Shown here: one piece after another, positions 5,565 through 11,458 of the stretch | Layout of the letters: each line of letters starts with the position of its first letter | How positions within the stretch are numbered: the first letter of the stretch is position 1 | NCBI GenBank assembly: GCA_013316495.1 | Contig: WSMP01000043.1 | Span: 1 to 11,458, forward strand | DNA length: 11,458 nt | Reading direction: 5' to 3' | DNA from: Angelakisella sp. | Lineage (GTDB): Bacteria > Bacillota > Clostridia > Oscillospirales > Ruminococcaceae | Translations under genes and position numbers: made by a program | The notes under the pieces: model-generated | Seen by the model: only the letters and a program-made list of their open reading frames with translations | Database searches by the model: none | What the model was told of the DNA's origin: nothing

Positions 5565-6818
5565 TTACTGCTTTTCCACCGTGATGGTGATGTTCTCCCC
5601 CTGGACCTTGTCCAGATGGACGCGGGGAATGACAATCTTCTCCATCTCGCCGGGGGCCATATGCTCCCGCTTAAACTGGCAGAGGAGATTCTCCCCGTCC
5701 TTTACCTGAATTACCATATCCCGGTAGACGTTGTCTACCCGGAAGAAGACCTCCACCGTTTTTTCCACGTTTTCCCGGCGGATGTGCTGGGGGACGGTGT
5801 AGGTGACGCAGTTGCCGGTCTTCACCTCCAGGACAGGGCCTCCCGCCTCCTGGCCGACGGCGTACTGGGCGGCGGCGGCGCCGGCCCGCATGCTTTCGGC
5901 GGTGACGAAGTCCACCAGGTCATGGACATGGACCACGTTGCCGCAGCCAAAGACGCCGGGGACGCTGGTCTCCATATTTTCAAAGACGATGGCGCCGTTG
6001 GTGCGGCGGTCCATGGCGATTCCGGCGGAGCGGGTCAGCTCGTTTTCCGGGATGAGGCCCACCGAAAGAAGCACCGTGTCGCAGTCGAAGACAATTTCGC
6101 TGCCGGGGATGGGGGCCCGGTTTTCGTCCACCTTGCTCACCACCACCTTTTCCACCCGCTCCTTGCCCTGGATGTCGGTGATGGTGTGGGAGAGGTAGAG
6201 GGGAATATTGTAGTCGTTGAGGCACTGGACGATGTTCCGGTTCAGGCCGTTGGAATAGGGGCAAAGCTCCACGCAGGCCAGCACCTTGGCCCCCTCCAGG
6301 GTCATCCGCCGGGCCATGATGAGGCCGATATCCCCGGAGCCCAGGATGACCACCCGCTTGCCGCACATCCAGCCCTCCATGTTCACGTACCGCTGAGCGG
6401 CCCCGGCGGTGAAGATACCAGCGGGCCGGTCGCCGGGGATGGCGATGGCCCCGCGGGTCCGCTCCCGGCAGCCCATGGAAAGGACAATGGACCTGCCCTC
6501 CAGGGCCTGGTATCCCTCCCTGGTGCTGATGCAGTGGACCACCTTATCCTGGCCCACCTCCAGCACCATGGTGTCCAGCTTTACCTCCACGTCGGTTTTG
6601 CGGAGCATCTCCACAAACCGCCCGGCGTATTCGGGGCCGGTGAGCTCCTCCTTGAAGTAGTGGAGGCCAAAGCCGTTGTGAATGCACTGGTTGAGGATGC
6701 CACCCAGCTCCTTGTCCCGCTCGATAATGACAATTTTCTTGGCGCCCTTTTCGGAGGCGGCGCAGGCGGCGGCAAGGCCGGCGGGGCCTCCGCCGATGAT
6801 GATAACATCGTATTTCAT
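5565..6818 (-). CDS. NAD(P)/FAD-dependent oxidoreductase (pyridine nucleotide-disulfide family fold)
   Basis: A 417-residue cytoplasmic flavoprotein. The N-terminal FAD-binding Rossmann motif GGGPAG (9-14) has acidic E33 at the end of the second strand. A second nucleotide-binding motif GSGDIG (160-165) should take NAD(P)H, and the C-terminal FAD-contacting motif GVFGCGN (288-294) follows GLIPEN (254-259). The conserved GGILNQCIHNGFGLHYFKEE segment (39-58) is typical of the subgroup that accompanies DUF1667 and GlpA-like proteins. The redox-active CxxxxC of disulfide reductases is absent, so it is probably an electron-transfer flavoprotein rather than a disulfide reductase. Its ATG lies one base after the TGA of the upstream gene, with AAAGGAGGG inside that gene's last codons, so the two are translationally coupled. 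The natural electron donor or acceptor is inferred to be NAD(P). Confidence 0.92.
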   Translation of the reverse strand: MKYDVIIIGGGPAGLAAACAASEKGAKKIVIIERDKELGGILNQCIHNGFGLHYFKEELTGPEYAGRFVEMLRKTDVEVKLDTMVLEVGQDKVVHCISTREGYQALEGRSIVLSMGCRERTRGAIAIPGDRPAGIFTAGAAQRYVNMEGWMCGKRVVILGSGDIGLIMARRMTLEGAKVLACVELCPYSNGLNRNIVQCLNDYNIPLYLSHTITDIQGKERVEKVVVSKVDENRAPIPGSEIVFDCDTVLLSVGLIPENELTRSAGIAMDRRTNGAIVFENMETSVPGVFGCGNVVHVHDLVDFVTAESMRAGAAAAQYAVGQEAGGPVLEVKTGNCVTYTVPQHIRRENVEKTVEVFFRVDNVYRDMVIQVKDGENLLCQFKREHMAPGEMEKIVIPRVHLDKVQGENITITVEKQ

Positions 6819-6819
6819 A

Positions 6820-8259
6820 TCACTTGCCCTCCTTTGTAGGTTGGGTGAGGATGTAGGAGCCTTCCTCGTCCATGAGGATTTGATCCAGGGGGAGATTCAG
6901 CTCCCGGGAGAGGATCTCGTGGACGCGGGGGCCGCAGAAGCCCCCCTGGCACCGGCCCATTCCGGCGTTGCAGCGGCGCTTGATGCCGTCGATGGAGCGG
7001 GGGACGATGGGGCGGTGGATGGCCTCCACAATCTCCCCTTCGGTGACTGTCTCGCACCGGCAGATGATCCGGCCGTAAAGGGGGTTCTCCGCCACGATCT
7101 TCGCCTTCTCCTCCGGGGAGAGGTGGCGGAAGACGGTGCGCTCCCTGGTGTCGATGAAGGTTTCCTTCTTGTGAAGGGCAAGGCCGCAGCTTTGGAGCAG
7201 CTCCACCGCCTCCACGCCGATGGCGGGAGCGGAGGAAAGGCCGGGGGATTTGATGCCCCCCAGGTTGATAAAGCCCTTTGCGGCGGGGGATTCCTCGATG
7301 ATGAAATCCGCCTGGTCGCTGTTGGCCCGGACCCCGGCGAAGTTGCGGATGGAATCCCGGAAGTTGACGGCAGGCACCGATTTTACCGACATTTTGCGGA
7401 CAAAGGCGAGGCCGGCGGCGGTGTTGTTCACATCCTCCGCTCGGTCCACCCCCTCGGCGTTGGGGCCGACGATAAGGTTGCCGTGAACGGTGGGAGCCAC
7501 CAGCACCCCCTTGCCGTCCGGGTTGGGGCACTGGAACACCACCTTGTTTACCAGCTCCCCCTGGGCCTTATCCAGCAGGAAGTATTCCCCCCGGTTGGGC
7601 AGGGTTTTGAAGGTGTGGCCCCCTACCATGGCATGGACCTTATCGGCCTCCACACCGGCGGCGTTCACCACGTATTTGGCCTCTACCTCCCCGGCGGCGG
7701 TGTGCAGCAGGAAGGTTTCCCCCTTCTTTTCGATGGATTCCACCTTGGCGGAAAGCTTTACCTCGGCGCCGTTTCGGACGGCGGTTTCCGCCAGGGCGAT
7801 GCAGAACTCCCAGGGGCTGACAATGGCGGCGGAGGGGGCGTAGAGGGCGCCCACCACCTCGGTGCTGATGGCGGGCTCCATAGCCCGCACCTCATCCCCA
7901 GTGAGAATCCTCATATCCGGCACGCCGTTTTGGTTCCCACGCTGGAAGAGGGTATGTACCGTTTTCATTTCCTCGTCGTTAAAGGCCAGGACGAAGGAGC
8001 CGATCTCCTTGCGCTCCACCGCCAGCTTTTCGCAAAGCTCCTTTGCCAGCTTCACTCCCTCCACGTTGAGGCGGGCCATCTTGGTCCCCGGTTCCGGGTC
8101 GTACCCGGCGTGGAGGATGGCACTGTTGGCCTTGGTGGTGCCGTTGGCTACGTCGTTTGCAGCCTCCAGGGCGACCACCTTCAGGTCGTACCGGGAAAGC
8201 TCGTAGGCGGTGGCGGCGCCGATGATCCCACAGCCGATGATTGCTACATCATACATCAT
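6820..8259 (-). CDS. GlpA/LhgO-like FAD-dependent dehydrogenase with C-terminal BFD-like [2Fe-2S] domain
   Basis: A 479-residue DAO-type flavoprotein. The FAD motif GCGIIG (9-14) is followed by E32 and the conserved ANSAILHAGYDPEPGTKMARL region (44-64). The middle carries the substrate domain. The C-terminal about 85 residues form a BFD-like [2Fe-2S] domain with ICRCETVTEGE (C400, C402) and CNAGMGRCQGGFC (C437, C442 the likely ligands, C430 extra). This architecture matches anaerobic glycerol-3-phosphate dehydrogenase subunit GlpA and L-2-hydroxyglutarate-type oxidases; the substrate cannot be decided, and no glpK or glpF is nearby. It heads a tight three-gene operon with a strong promoter and a leader of about 160 bases. 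Two adjacent ATGs (8259, 8256) follow an AAAGGGA site; either could be the start. Confidence 0.9.
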   Translation of the reverse strand: MMYDVAIIGCGIIGAATAYELSRYDLKVVALEAANDVANGTTKANSAILHAGYDPEPGTKMARLNVEGVKLAKELCEKLAVERKEIGSFVLAFNDEEMKTVHTLFQRGNQNGVPDMRILTGDEVRAMEPAISTEVVGALYAPSAAIVSPWEFCIALAETAVRNGAEVKLSAKVESIEKKGETFLLHTAAGEVEAKYVVNAAGVEADKVHAMVGGHTFKTLPNRGEYFLLDKAQGELVNKVVFQCPNPDGKGVLVAPTVHGNLIVGPNAEGVDRAEDVNNTAAGLAFVRKMSVKSVPAVNFRDSIRNFAGVRANSDQADFIIEESPAAKGFINLGGIKSPGLSSAPAIGVEAVELLQSCGLALHKKETFIDTRERTVFRHLSPEEKAKIVAENPLYGRIICRCETVTEGEIVEAIHRPIVPRSIDGIKRRCNAGMGRCQGGFCGPRVHEILSRELNLPLDQILMDEEGSYILTQPTKEGK

Positions 8260-8420
8260 CTTGGATTCCCTTTCTTTCCAAAATTGGCGGCCTCTCCGGC
8301 AAAGCTGCCGGGGAGGGGGAGCCGGATTTCTTTTTCCTGCGGCACAAAAAGAGCCAAGGAAAACATGACCCAGGAACGGGTCCGTTTACCCTGACTCAAG
8401 CTCTCACAAGATAAAAAGAC
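8260..8420 (-). promoter_or_regulatory. Structured leader of the flavoprotein operon
   Basis: About 160 transcribed bases precede the first flavoprotein gene. They contain a 6-bp stem with a tetraloop (CCGGCA/TGCCGG, 8296-8301/8306-8311) extended by three more pairs past a mismatch; a bulged stem of TTTTCCT/AGGAAAA (8332-8338/8357-8363) with inner GGC/GCC; and two mutually exclusive dyads, GACCC/GGGTC (8367-8371/8378-8382) and AACGG/CCGTT (8375-8379/8382-8386). No known riboswitch was recognised and no T run follows any stem. It could be a regulator-binding or RNA-control region, or simply relics of dispersed repeats. Confidence 0.4.
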
Positions 8421-8426
8421 AATGCT

Positions 8427-8455
8427 ATTATACCATGCTGCCCTGCGGAATACAA
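8427..8455 (-). promoter_or_regulatory. Strong sigma-A-type promoter of the flavoprotein operon
   Basis: On the minus strand TTGTAT (8455-8450) is followed after exactly 17 bases by a perfect TATAAT (8432-8427). The transcript should start near 8420. It lies between the ATP-grasp stop codon and the first flavoprotein gene, so the flavoprotein trio is probably its own transcription unit. Confidence 0.8.
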
Positions 8456-8497
8456 CGGGCGTTTTCAACAAATTTTGGGGGGCGTGTTTGGAAGGCG

Positions 8498-9694
8498 TTA
8501 TCCCTGCTCCGCCAAAACATCGCCATAAAAGGCGTCCATCTCCTCCTGGGTGGGGAAGACAGCCACATACATCTGGTTGCCCATGGCCCCGGCCAGAACA
8601 TCGGGGATCCGCTCCACCATCCGCAGGTTATCCCGGTACTTTTCCACCAGCTCCTGGTGGCTAAGGAGAAAGGGCTTGCCGTCCCGCCGCCCGGCGTAGG
8701 CGCAGAAGCGGCGCTCCCCCACCGGCAGCCGGGATTCGCCATAGGCAATCATATCCGCCCAAATCTTATAGACGTCGGTGCTGCCCGCGAAGTTCATCAT
8801 GTCCGGGGTGAAGCCGCCGCAGGGGCGCATGTTCACCTCCAGGGCGACTATCTGCCCCTTCTTCCCCAGTCCCTCCTGATCCTGGGTGAGGCGGAAGAAC
8901 TCGAAGTGGACAAAGCGGCTTTTGACCCCAAAGCTCTTCACCGCCGCCCGCCCCGCCCGCCGGGTATCCTCCGGCAGCTCCTTGACAATGTAATAGATGG
9001 AGTTATCCTCGTTGTTGACGATATCCATAATGGAATAGGGGGTGACGTTGCCGGTCTCAAAAATCGGCTCCCCCTCCGGGCCGATGACGGCGTCGTAGGA
9101 GTTGACCTCGGCGTGGACAAATTCTTCCATGATGTAGGGCACCGCCGGGTCCTTCTCCCGGAGGAACCGCTCCAGGTCGGCGTCGCAGCCGAGCTTGTGG
9201 GTATCGGAGGCCCCCACGCCGTTATCCGGCTTCACCACCACCGGCCAGCCCACCTCCCCAATGAAGGCCCGGCAGTCTTCGGCCCCCTCCACCAGGTGCC
9301 AGCGAGCGGCGGGGATGCCGGCCTTTTGGTAAAACTCCTTCATCCGGGATTTATATTTAATACGGGGGATGTCCTCTGTCTGGAAGCCGCTGGTAATGTG
9401 AAAATCGGTGCGCAGGCGGGCGTCCCGCTCCAGCCAGTATTCGTTGTTGGATTCCAGCCAGGCGATGCGCCCGTGCTTATGGATGAAGAAAGCCACCGCC
9501 CGGTAAACCGCTTCGTAGTTTTCCAGGCTGTCCACCTTGTAGTATTCGCAGAGGCTGTCCCGCAGCTCCGGGCTCAGCGCCTCGTAGGGGGCGTCCCCGA
9601 TGCCCAGGACGTTCATGCCGTTTTCCCGCAGCTGCCGGCAGAACTGCCAGTAGTTGGTGGGGAAATTGGGGGAGATAAAGACGACGTTTTTCAT
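8498..9694 (-). CDS. ATP-grasp domain ligase (carboxylate-amine ligase type)
   Basis: A 398-residue ATP-grasp enzyme. Such enzymes activate a carboxylate as an acyl-phosphate with ATP and join it to an amine or other nucleophile. An N-terminal preATP-grasp domain (about 1-105, starting MKNVVFISPNFPTNYWQF) is followed by the ATP-binding lobes: VVVKPDNGVGASDTHKLG (152-169, K155 as the expected ATP-binding lysine), IMEEFV (188-193), FVHFEFFR (261-268) and the metal-binding ALEVNMRPCGG (284-294, E286 and N288). It resembles the carbamoyl-phosphate-synthase-like and L-amino-acid-ligase-like branch, but the substrates are unknown. GGGAGG nine bases upstream supports the ATG. It is the last gene of a unit with two esterases, 15 bases after the second. 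No clear terminator follows it before the next promoter. Confidence 0.88.
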   Translation of the reverse strand: MKNVVFISPNFPTNYWQFCRQLRENGMNVLGIGDAPYEALSPELRDSLCEYYKVDSLENYEAVYRAVAFFIHKHGRIAWLESNNEYWLERDARLRTDFHITSGFQTEDIPRIKYKSRMKEFYQKAGIPAARWHLVEGAEDCRAFIGEVGWPVVVKPDNGVGASDTHKLGCDADLERFLREKDPAVPYIMEEFVHAEVNSYDAVIGPEGEPIFETGNVTPYSIMDIVNNEDNSIYYIVKELPEDTRRAGRAAVKSFGVKSRFVHFEFFRLTQDQEGLGKKGQIVALEVNMRPCGGFTPDMMNFAGSTDVYKIWADMIAYGESRLPVGERRFCAYAGRRDGKPFLLSHQELVEKYRDNLRMVERIPDVLAGAMGNQMYVAVFPTQEEMDAFYGDVLAEQG

Positions 9695-9709
9695 CCTGCC
9701 ACACCTCCC

Positions 9710-10474
9710 TTAACCCGGTTCCCCGCCCAGGAGCCAGGGGATGAAATAGGTGGCCTGCTTGTACCACCAGGGCCAGTCGTGGGTGCAGTCGTAGCCCCAG
9801 AAGTCCACCCAGGTGTGAATGCCCTTGCGGTGGAGGATATCCGCCAGCTGGAAGGTGGTCTCCGGCCGCTCCCAATCCCCCTGGCCCACGCAGATGGCCG
9901 CCCGCTGGCGGTTGAAGATGGGGATGTAGGGGTGGTCCTCCGGGAGGTTCGCCATGTAGTGCACCGGGGAATTGCGGTACACCAGGTCATCCATGTACCC
10001 GTCAAAGCCGTAATCCGCATTGTAGATGCCGCTGAGGGCCAGGCACCCCCCGAAGAGGTCCGGCCGCCGGAAGTACAGGTTGGCGGCGTGGGTGGCCCCC
10101 AGGCTGCACCCAAAGGTGAGGATGCCGCTCTCCTCCTTCCAGCTGCCCCGGCGGCGGGCTGTCTCCTGGATGAGGGGGACCATCTCCCCGGTGATGTAAT
10201 CCACCCACTGCTCGTGGCGGCGGATGCGCCAGTAGGGGTCCCCCCCCTTGTTGGACCAGGTCTCCTTATCCAGGGTGTCGATAGCAAAGACCATCACCTG
10301 GCCGGAGTTAATCCAGGGGGACCAAACCGAGGACATGCCGAAGTCCTCAAAGTCGAAAAACCGCCCGTCCTGGCAGGGGATGAAGAGCACCGGGCGGCCT
10401 CCGTGGCCGTAGAGCTTCCACTCCATCTCCCGCCCCAGGGTGGGGCTGTGCTCCCGGAAATACTGCTTTTCCAT
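9710..10474 (-). CDS. Esterase family alpha/beta hydrolase, Trp-rich active-site region
   Basis: A 254-residue protein of the putative esterase group (PF00756/COG4947-like). The nucleophile elbow is GCSLGA (122-127, Ser124). The likely catalytic acid is Asp200 (GQGDWE) and the likely base His232 (CTHDWPWW). The segment around His232 is very rich in tryptophan (W222, W226, W234, W236, W237), suggesting an aromatic-lined pocket. No signal peptide is seen, so it is probably cytoplasmic. The frame stays open upstream to 10891, inside the preceding gene, but the ATG at 10474 has GAGGTG nine bases upstream and starts where the family does (MEKQYFREHSPTLGREMEWK). It begins 65 bases after the first esterase and ends 15 bases before the ATP-grasp gene. 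The substrate is unknown. Confidence 0.88.
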   Translation of the reverse strand: MEKQYFREHSPTLGREMEWKLYGHGGRPVLFIPCQDGRFFDFEDFGMSSVWSPWINSGQVMVFAIDTLDKETWSNKGGDPYWRIRRHEQWVDYITGEMVPLIQETARRRGSWKEESGILTFGCSLGATHAANLYFRRPDLFGGCLALSGIYNADYGFDGYMDDLVYRNSPVHYMANLPEDHPYIPIFNRQRAAICVGQGDWERPETTFQLADILHRKGIHTWVDFWGYDCTHDWPWWYKQATYFIPWLLGGEPG

Positions 10475-10539
10475 AGCTGCTGTCACCTCATCTTGCTGTT
10501 TTTTGTTCCATACATAATTCGATTGCCGCAGGGGTTTTG

Positions 10540-11304
10540 TTACAGTCCGTAGAGCAGGGTGTTGAGGAAAAAGGGAATCTGCCGCTCCCAGCTGGCCTCG
10601 CAGTGCTCCCCGTCGGGGACGATGCGGCAGGTGAGGAGCACCCCCCGGCCCAAAAGCTGCCCGGCCACGCGGCCGAACTGCTCGGTCATCAGCTGGTGGT
10701 TGCCCAGCTCGCGGGAGCCGTAGTCCATATAAAGGACGGTATCCGAGGAAATTTCCGCCCCCCGCACCAGCCGGGCCACCCGCTCCGGCGCCACCCAGAG
10801 GGAGGGGGAAAGGGCCGCCCCCCTGGAGAAGATGCGGTTGTACTCCAGCACCCCGTAAAGGGTCATCAGTCCCCCCATGGAGCTGCCGCAAAGGAAGGTG
10901 TGCCGCCGGTCCGGCAGGGTGCGGAACTGCCGGTCCACCTCCGGCTTAAAGCGCCTCACCAGCCATTCCATGGTGAGGTGTCCCCGGCCGGTGACCTGCC
11001 CCAGGTCCGGCTCGTAGAAGGTGAAGGGGGAATACTCGGAAAGGCGGCCGTTATCCGGATGGTGGTTGCACTCCACCGCCGCCACAATCAGGGGGGCGCC
11101 GGTGTAATCCAGGTATTCCCCCAGCCCCCAGCTTTTGCCATATGTAGCGTCTTCATCAAAGAAGACGTTGTGCCCGTCAAACATATAGAGGACGGGATAG
11201 CGCTGGTCCGGCTCCCGTTCATAGGCATCCGGCAGGTAAAGGTACGCCCGCCGCCGCTCCTCTCCGGTCAGCTCCGGGATGGTGACCTCCCACTTATGAA
11301 TCAA
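10540..11304 (-). CDS. Putative esterase, alpha/beta-hydrolase fold (esterase D/COG2819-like), TTG start
   Basis: A 254-residue hydrolase of the PF00756 esterase family. Visible features are the RRRAYLYLPDAYE start of the core (about 17-29), YPVLYMFDGHNVF (36-48) typical of the family, the nucleophile elbow GSSMGG (140-145, Ser142), a likely acid near D194 (YMDYGS) and a likely base His234 (GEHCEASW). No signal peptide or membrane segment is present, suggesting a cytoplasmic enzyme acting on an intracellular ester or peptide conjugate. The start codon is TTG at 11304; AAAGGAGA lies nine bases upstream and the next in-frame ATG is far inside the conserved core, so TTG is well supported. It is the first gene of the three-gene unit with a second esterase and an ATP-grasp ligase. 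It is clearly different in sequence from its neighbour despite the equal length. Confidence 0.9.
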   Translation of the reverse strand: MIHKWEVTIPELTGEERRRAYLYLPDAYEREPDQRYPVLYMFDGHNVFFDEDATYGKSWGLGEYLDYTGAPLIVAAVECNHHPDNGRLSEYSPFTFYEPDLGQVTGRGHLTMEWLVRRFKPEVDRQFRTLPDRRHTFLCGSSMGGLMTLYGVLEYNRIFSRGAALSPSLWVAPERVARLVRGAEISSDTVLYMDYGSRELGNHQLMTEQFGRVAGQLLGRGVLLTCRIVPDGEHCEASWERQIPFFLNTLLYGL

Positions 11305-11340
11305 CCAAAACCGTCTCCTTTCCCACGACTGTCTAGGTAT

Positions 11341-11369
11341 AGTTTACCACACTAAAGCCCTAATTGCAA
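11341..11369 (-). promoter_or_regulatory. Promoter of the esterase/ATP-grasp unit
   Basis: On the minus strand TTGCAA (11369-11364) is followed after 17 bases by TAAACT (11346-11341), with TGG immediately before it (extended -10 TGn). The transcript would start near 11334, leaving about 30 bases of leader before the TTG start codon. Confidence 0.65.
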
Positions 11370-11384
11370 GGGGGCGGATATTTT

Positions 11385-11428
11385 GGGAGTGGCCAAACAC
11401 GCTTTTTATGCTAATCTGGGCTGCCGCC
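11385..11428 (-). repeat. 44-base intergenic repeat, right copy (inverted)
   Basis: The reverse complement of this stretch matches 42-85 at 40 of 44 bases. Here it sits 15 bases upstream of the -35 of the esterase promoter, whereas the left copy sits just past a leftward -10. Its placement relative to promoters is therefore not conserved. The remaining 30 bases of the window show no coding signal; they end in a C/G-rich CCTCGCTTCGCTCG. Confidence 0.75.
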
Positions 11429-11458
11429 ATCTCCGCGCCAAGAGCCTCGCTTCGCTCG

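Noticed and set aside
5552..5635. 28-residue extension of the DUF1667 protein
   Set aside because: It overlaps the end of the preceding oxidoreductase and reads as that gene's shifted frame; the ATG at 5551 has a good ribosome binding site.
5475..8394. Long rightward open frames (454 and 570 codons) opposite the flavoprotein operon
   Set aside because: They are antisense shadows of the two oxidoreductase genes, with the same biased composition and no ribosome binding sites or family motifs.
8481..8491. GGCGTGTTTGG resembling part of the 44-base repeat
   Set aside because: Only about ten bases match and the flanks do not, so chance is the simpler explanation.
8435..10552. A 705-codon rightward open frame opposite the ATP-grasp and esterase genes
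   Set aside because: It is antisense to three genes with clear family motifs, and its translation is low-complexity (His, Gly, Val, Pro, Asp-rich), as expected from the reverse strand of G/C-rich codons.
10475..10891. 139-residue extension of the second esterase
   Set aside because: It overlaps the first esterase in another frame; the start at 10474 fits the family and has GAGGTG upstream.
1..11458. parS sites, CRISPR arrays, tRNA genes and insertion sequences
   Set aside because: No TGTTTCACGTGAAACA-like palindrome, no regularly spaced repeats, no cloverleaf and no transposase-like frame were seen on either strand.

Overview
The window looks like chromosomal DNA from a GC-rich, spore-forming member of the Clostridia, most like the Oscillospiraceae/Ruminococcaceae group (Flavonifractor, Oscillibacter or Lawsonibacter type). 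The basis is the strong G/C bias at third codon positions combined with typical Firmicute genes (a sporulation spoIIR gene, a Noc/ParB-like protein, a QueT transporter, DUF1846), purine-rich AGGAGG-type ribosome binding sites and sigma-A-like promoters. The genus is an inference. No transposase, phage gene, tRNA, rRNA or CRISPR array was seen.

Layout, left to right. Bases 1-318 are non-coding: a pyrimidine/purine inverted repeat, one copy of a 44-base element, and the parB leader. A Noc/ParB-type DNA-binding protein (319-1167, +) faces spoIIR (1469-2158, -), with a strong two-way terminator between them. Next comes a leftward pair, queT (preQ1/queuosine-precursor transporter, 2718-3248) followed by a small NifX-like protein with a His/Cys-rich tail (2290-2664). 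The pair ends at its own terminator and begins behind a structured leader of about 120 bases. A divergent region (3249-3575) separates queT from a rightward DUF1846 gene (3576-5081). DUF1846 converges, across a second two-way terminator, on a tightly packed leftward three-gene flavoprotein operon: a GlpA/LhgO-like FAD dehydrogenase with a C-terminal [2Fe-2S] domain (6820-8259), an NAD(P)/FAD oxidoreductase (5565-6818) and a small four-cysteine DUF1667 protein (5207-5551). That operon has an excellent sigma-A promoter and a long structured leader. The right third holds another leftward three-gene unit: two different alpha/beta-hydrolase esterases of the same length (10540-11304 and 9710-10474) followed by an ATP-grasp ligase (8498-9694), driven from a promoter at 11341-11369.

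How the genes may work together. The flavoprotein trio reads as an anaerobic 2-hydroxyacid or glycerol-3-phosphate type dehydrogenase passing electrons through a BFD-like iron-sulfur domain to a pyridine-nucleotide flavoprotein and a cysteine-rich partner; the substrate cannot be read from the sequence. The esterase-esterase-ATP-grasp unit pairs a carboxylate-amine type ligase with two hydrolases and has no product that I can name. It is the best candidate here for an undescribed system.

The most unusual structural signal is a 44-base element present near both ends of the window in opposite orientation (42-85 and 11385-11428, 40 of 44 bases identical). An 8-base core plus AAA from it (GGGAGTGG..AAA) recurs beside a large hairpin at 3422-3472.
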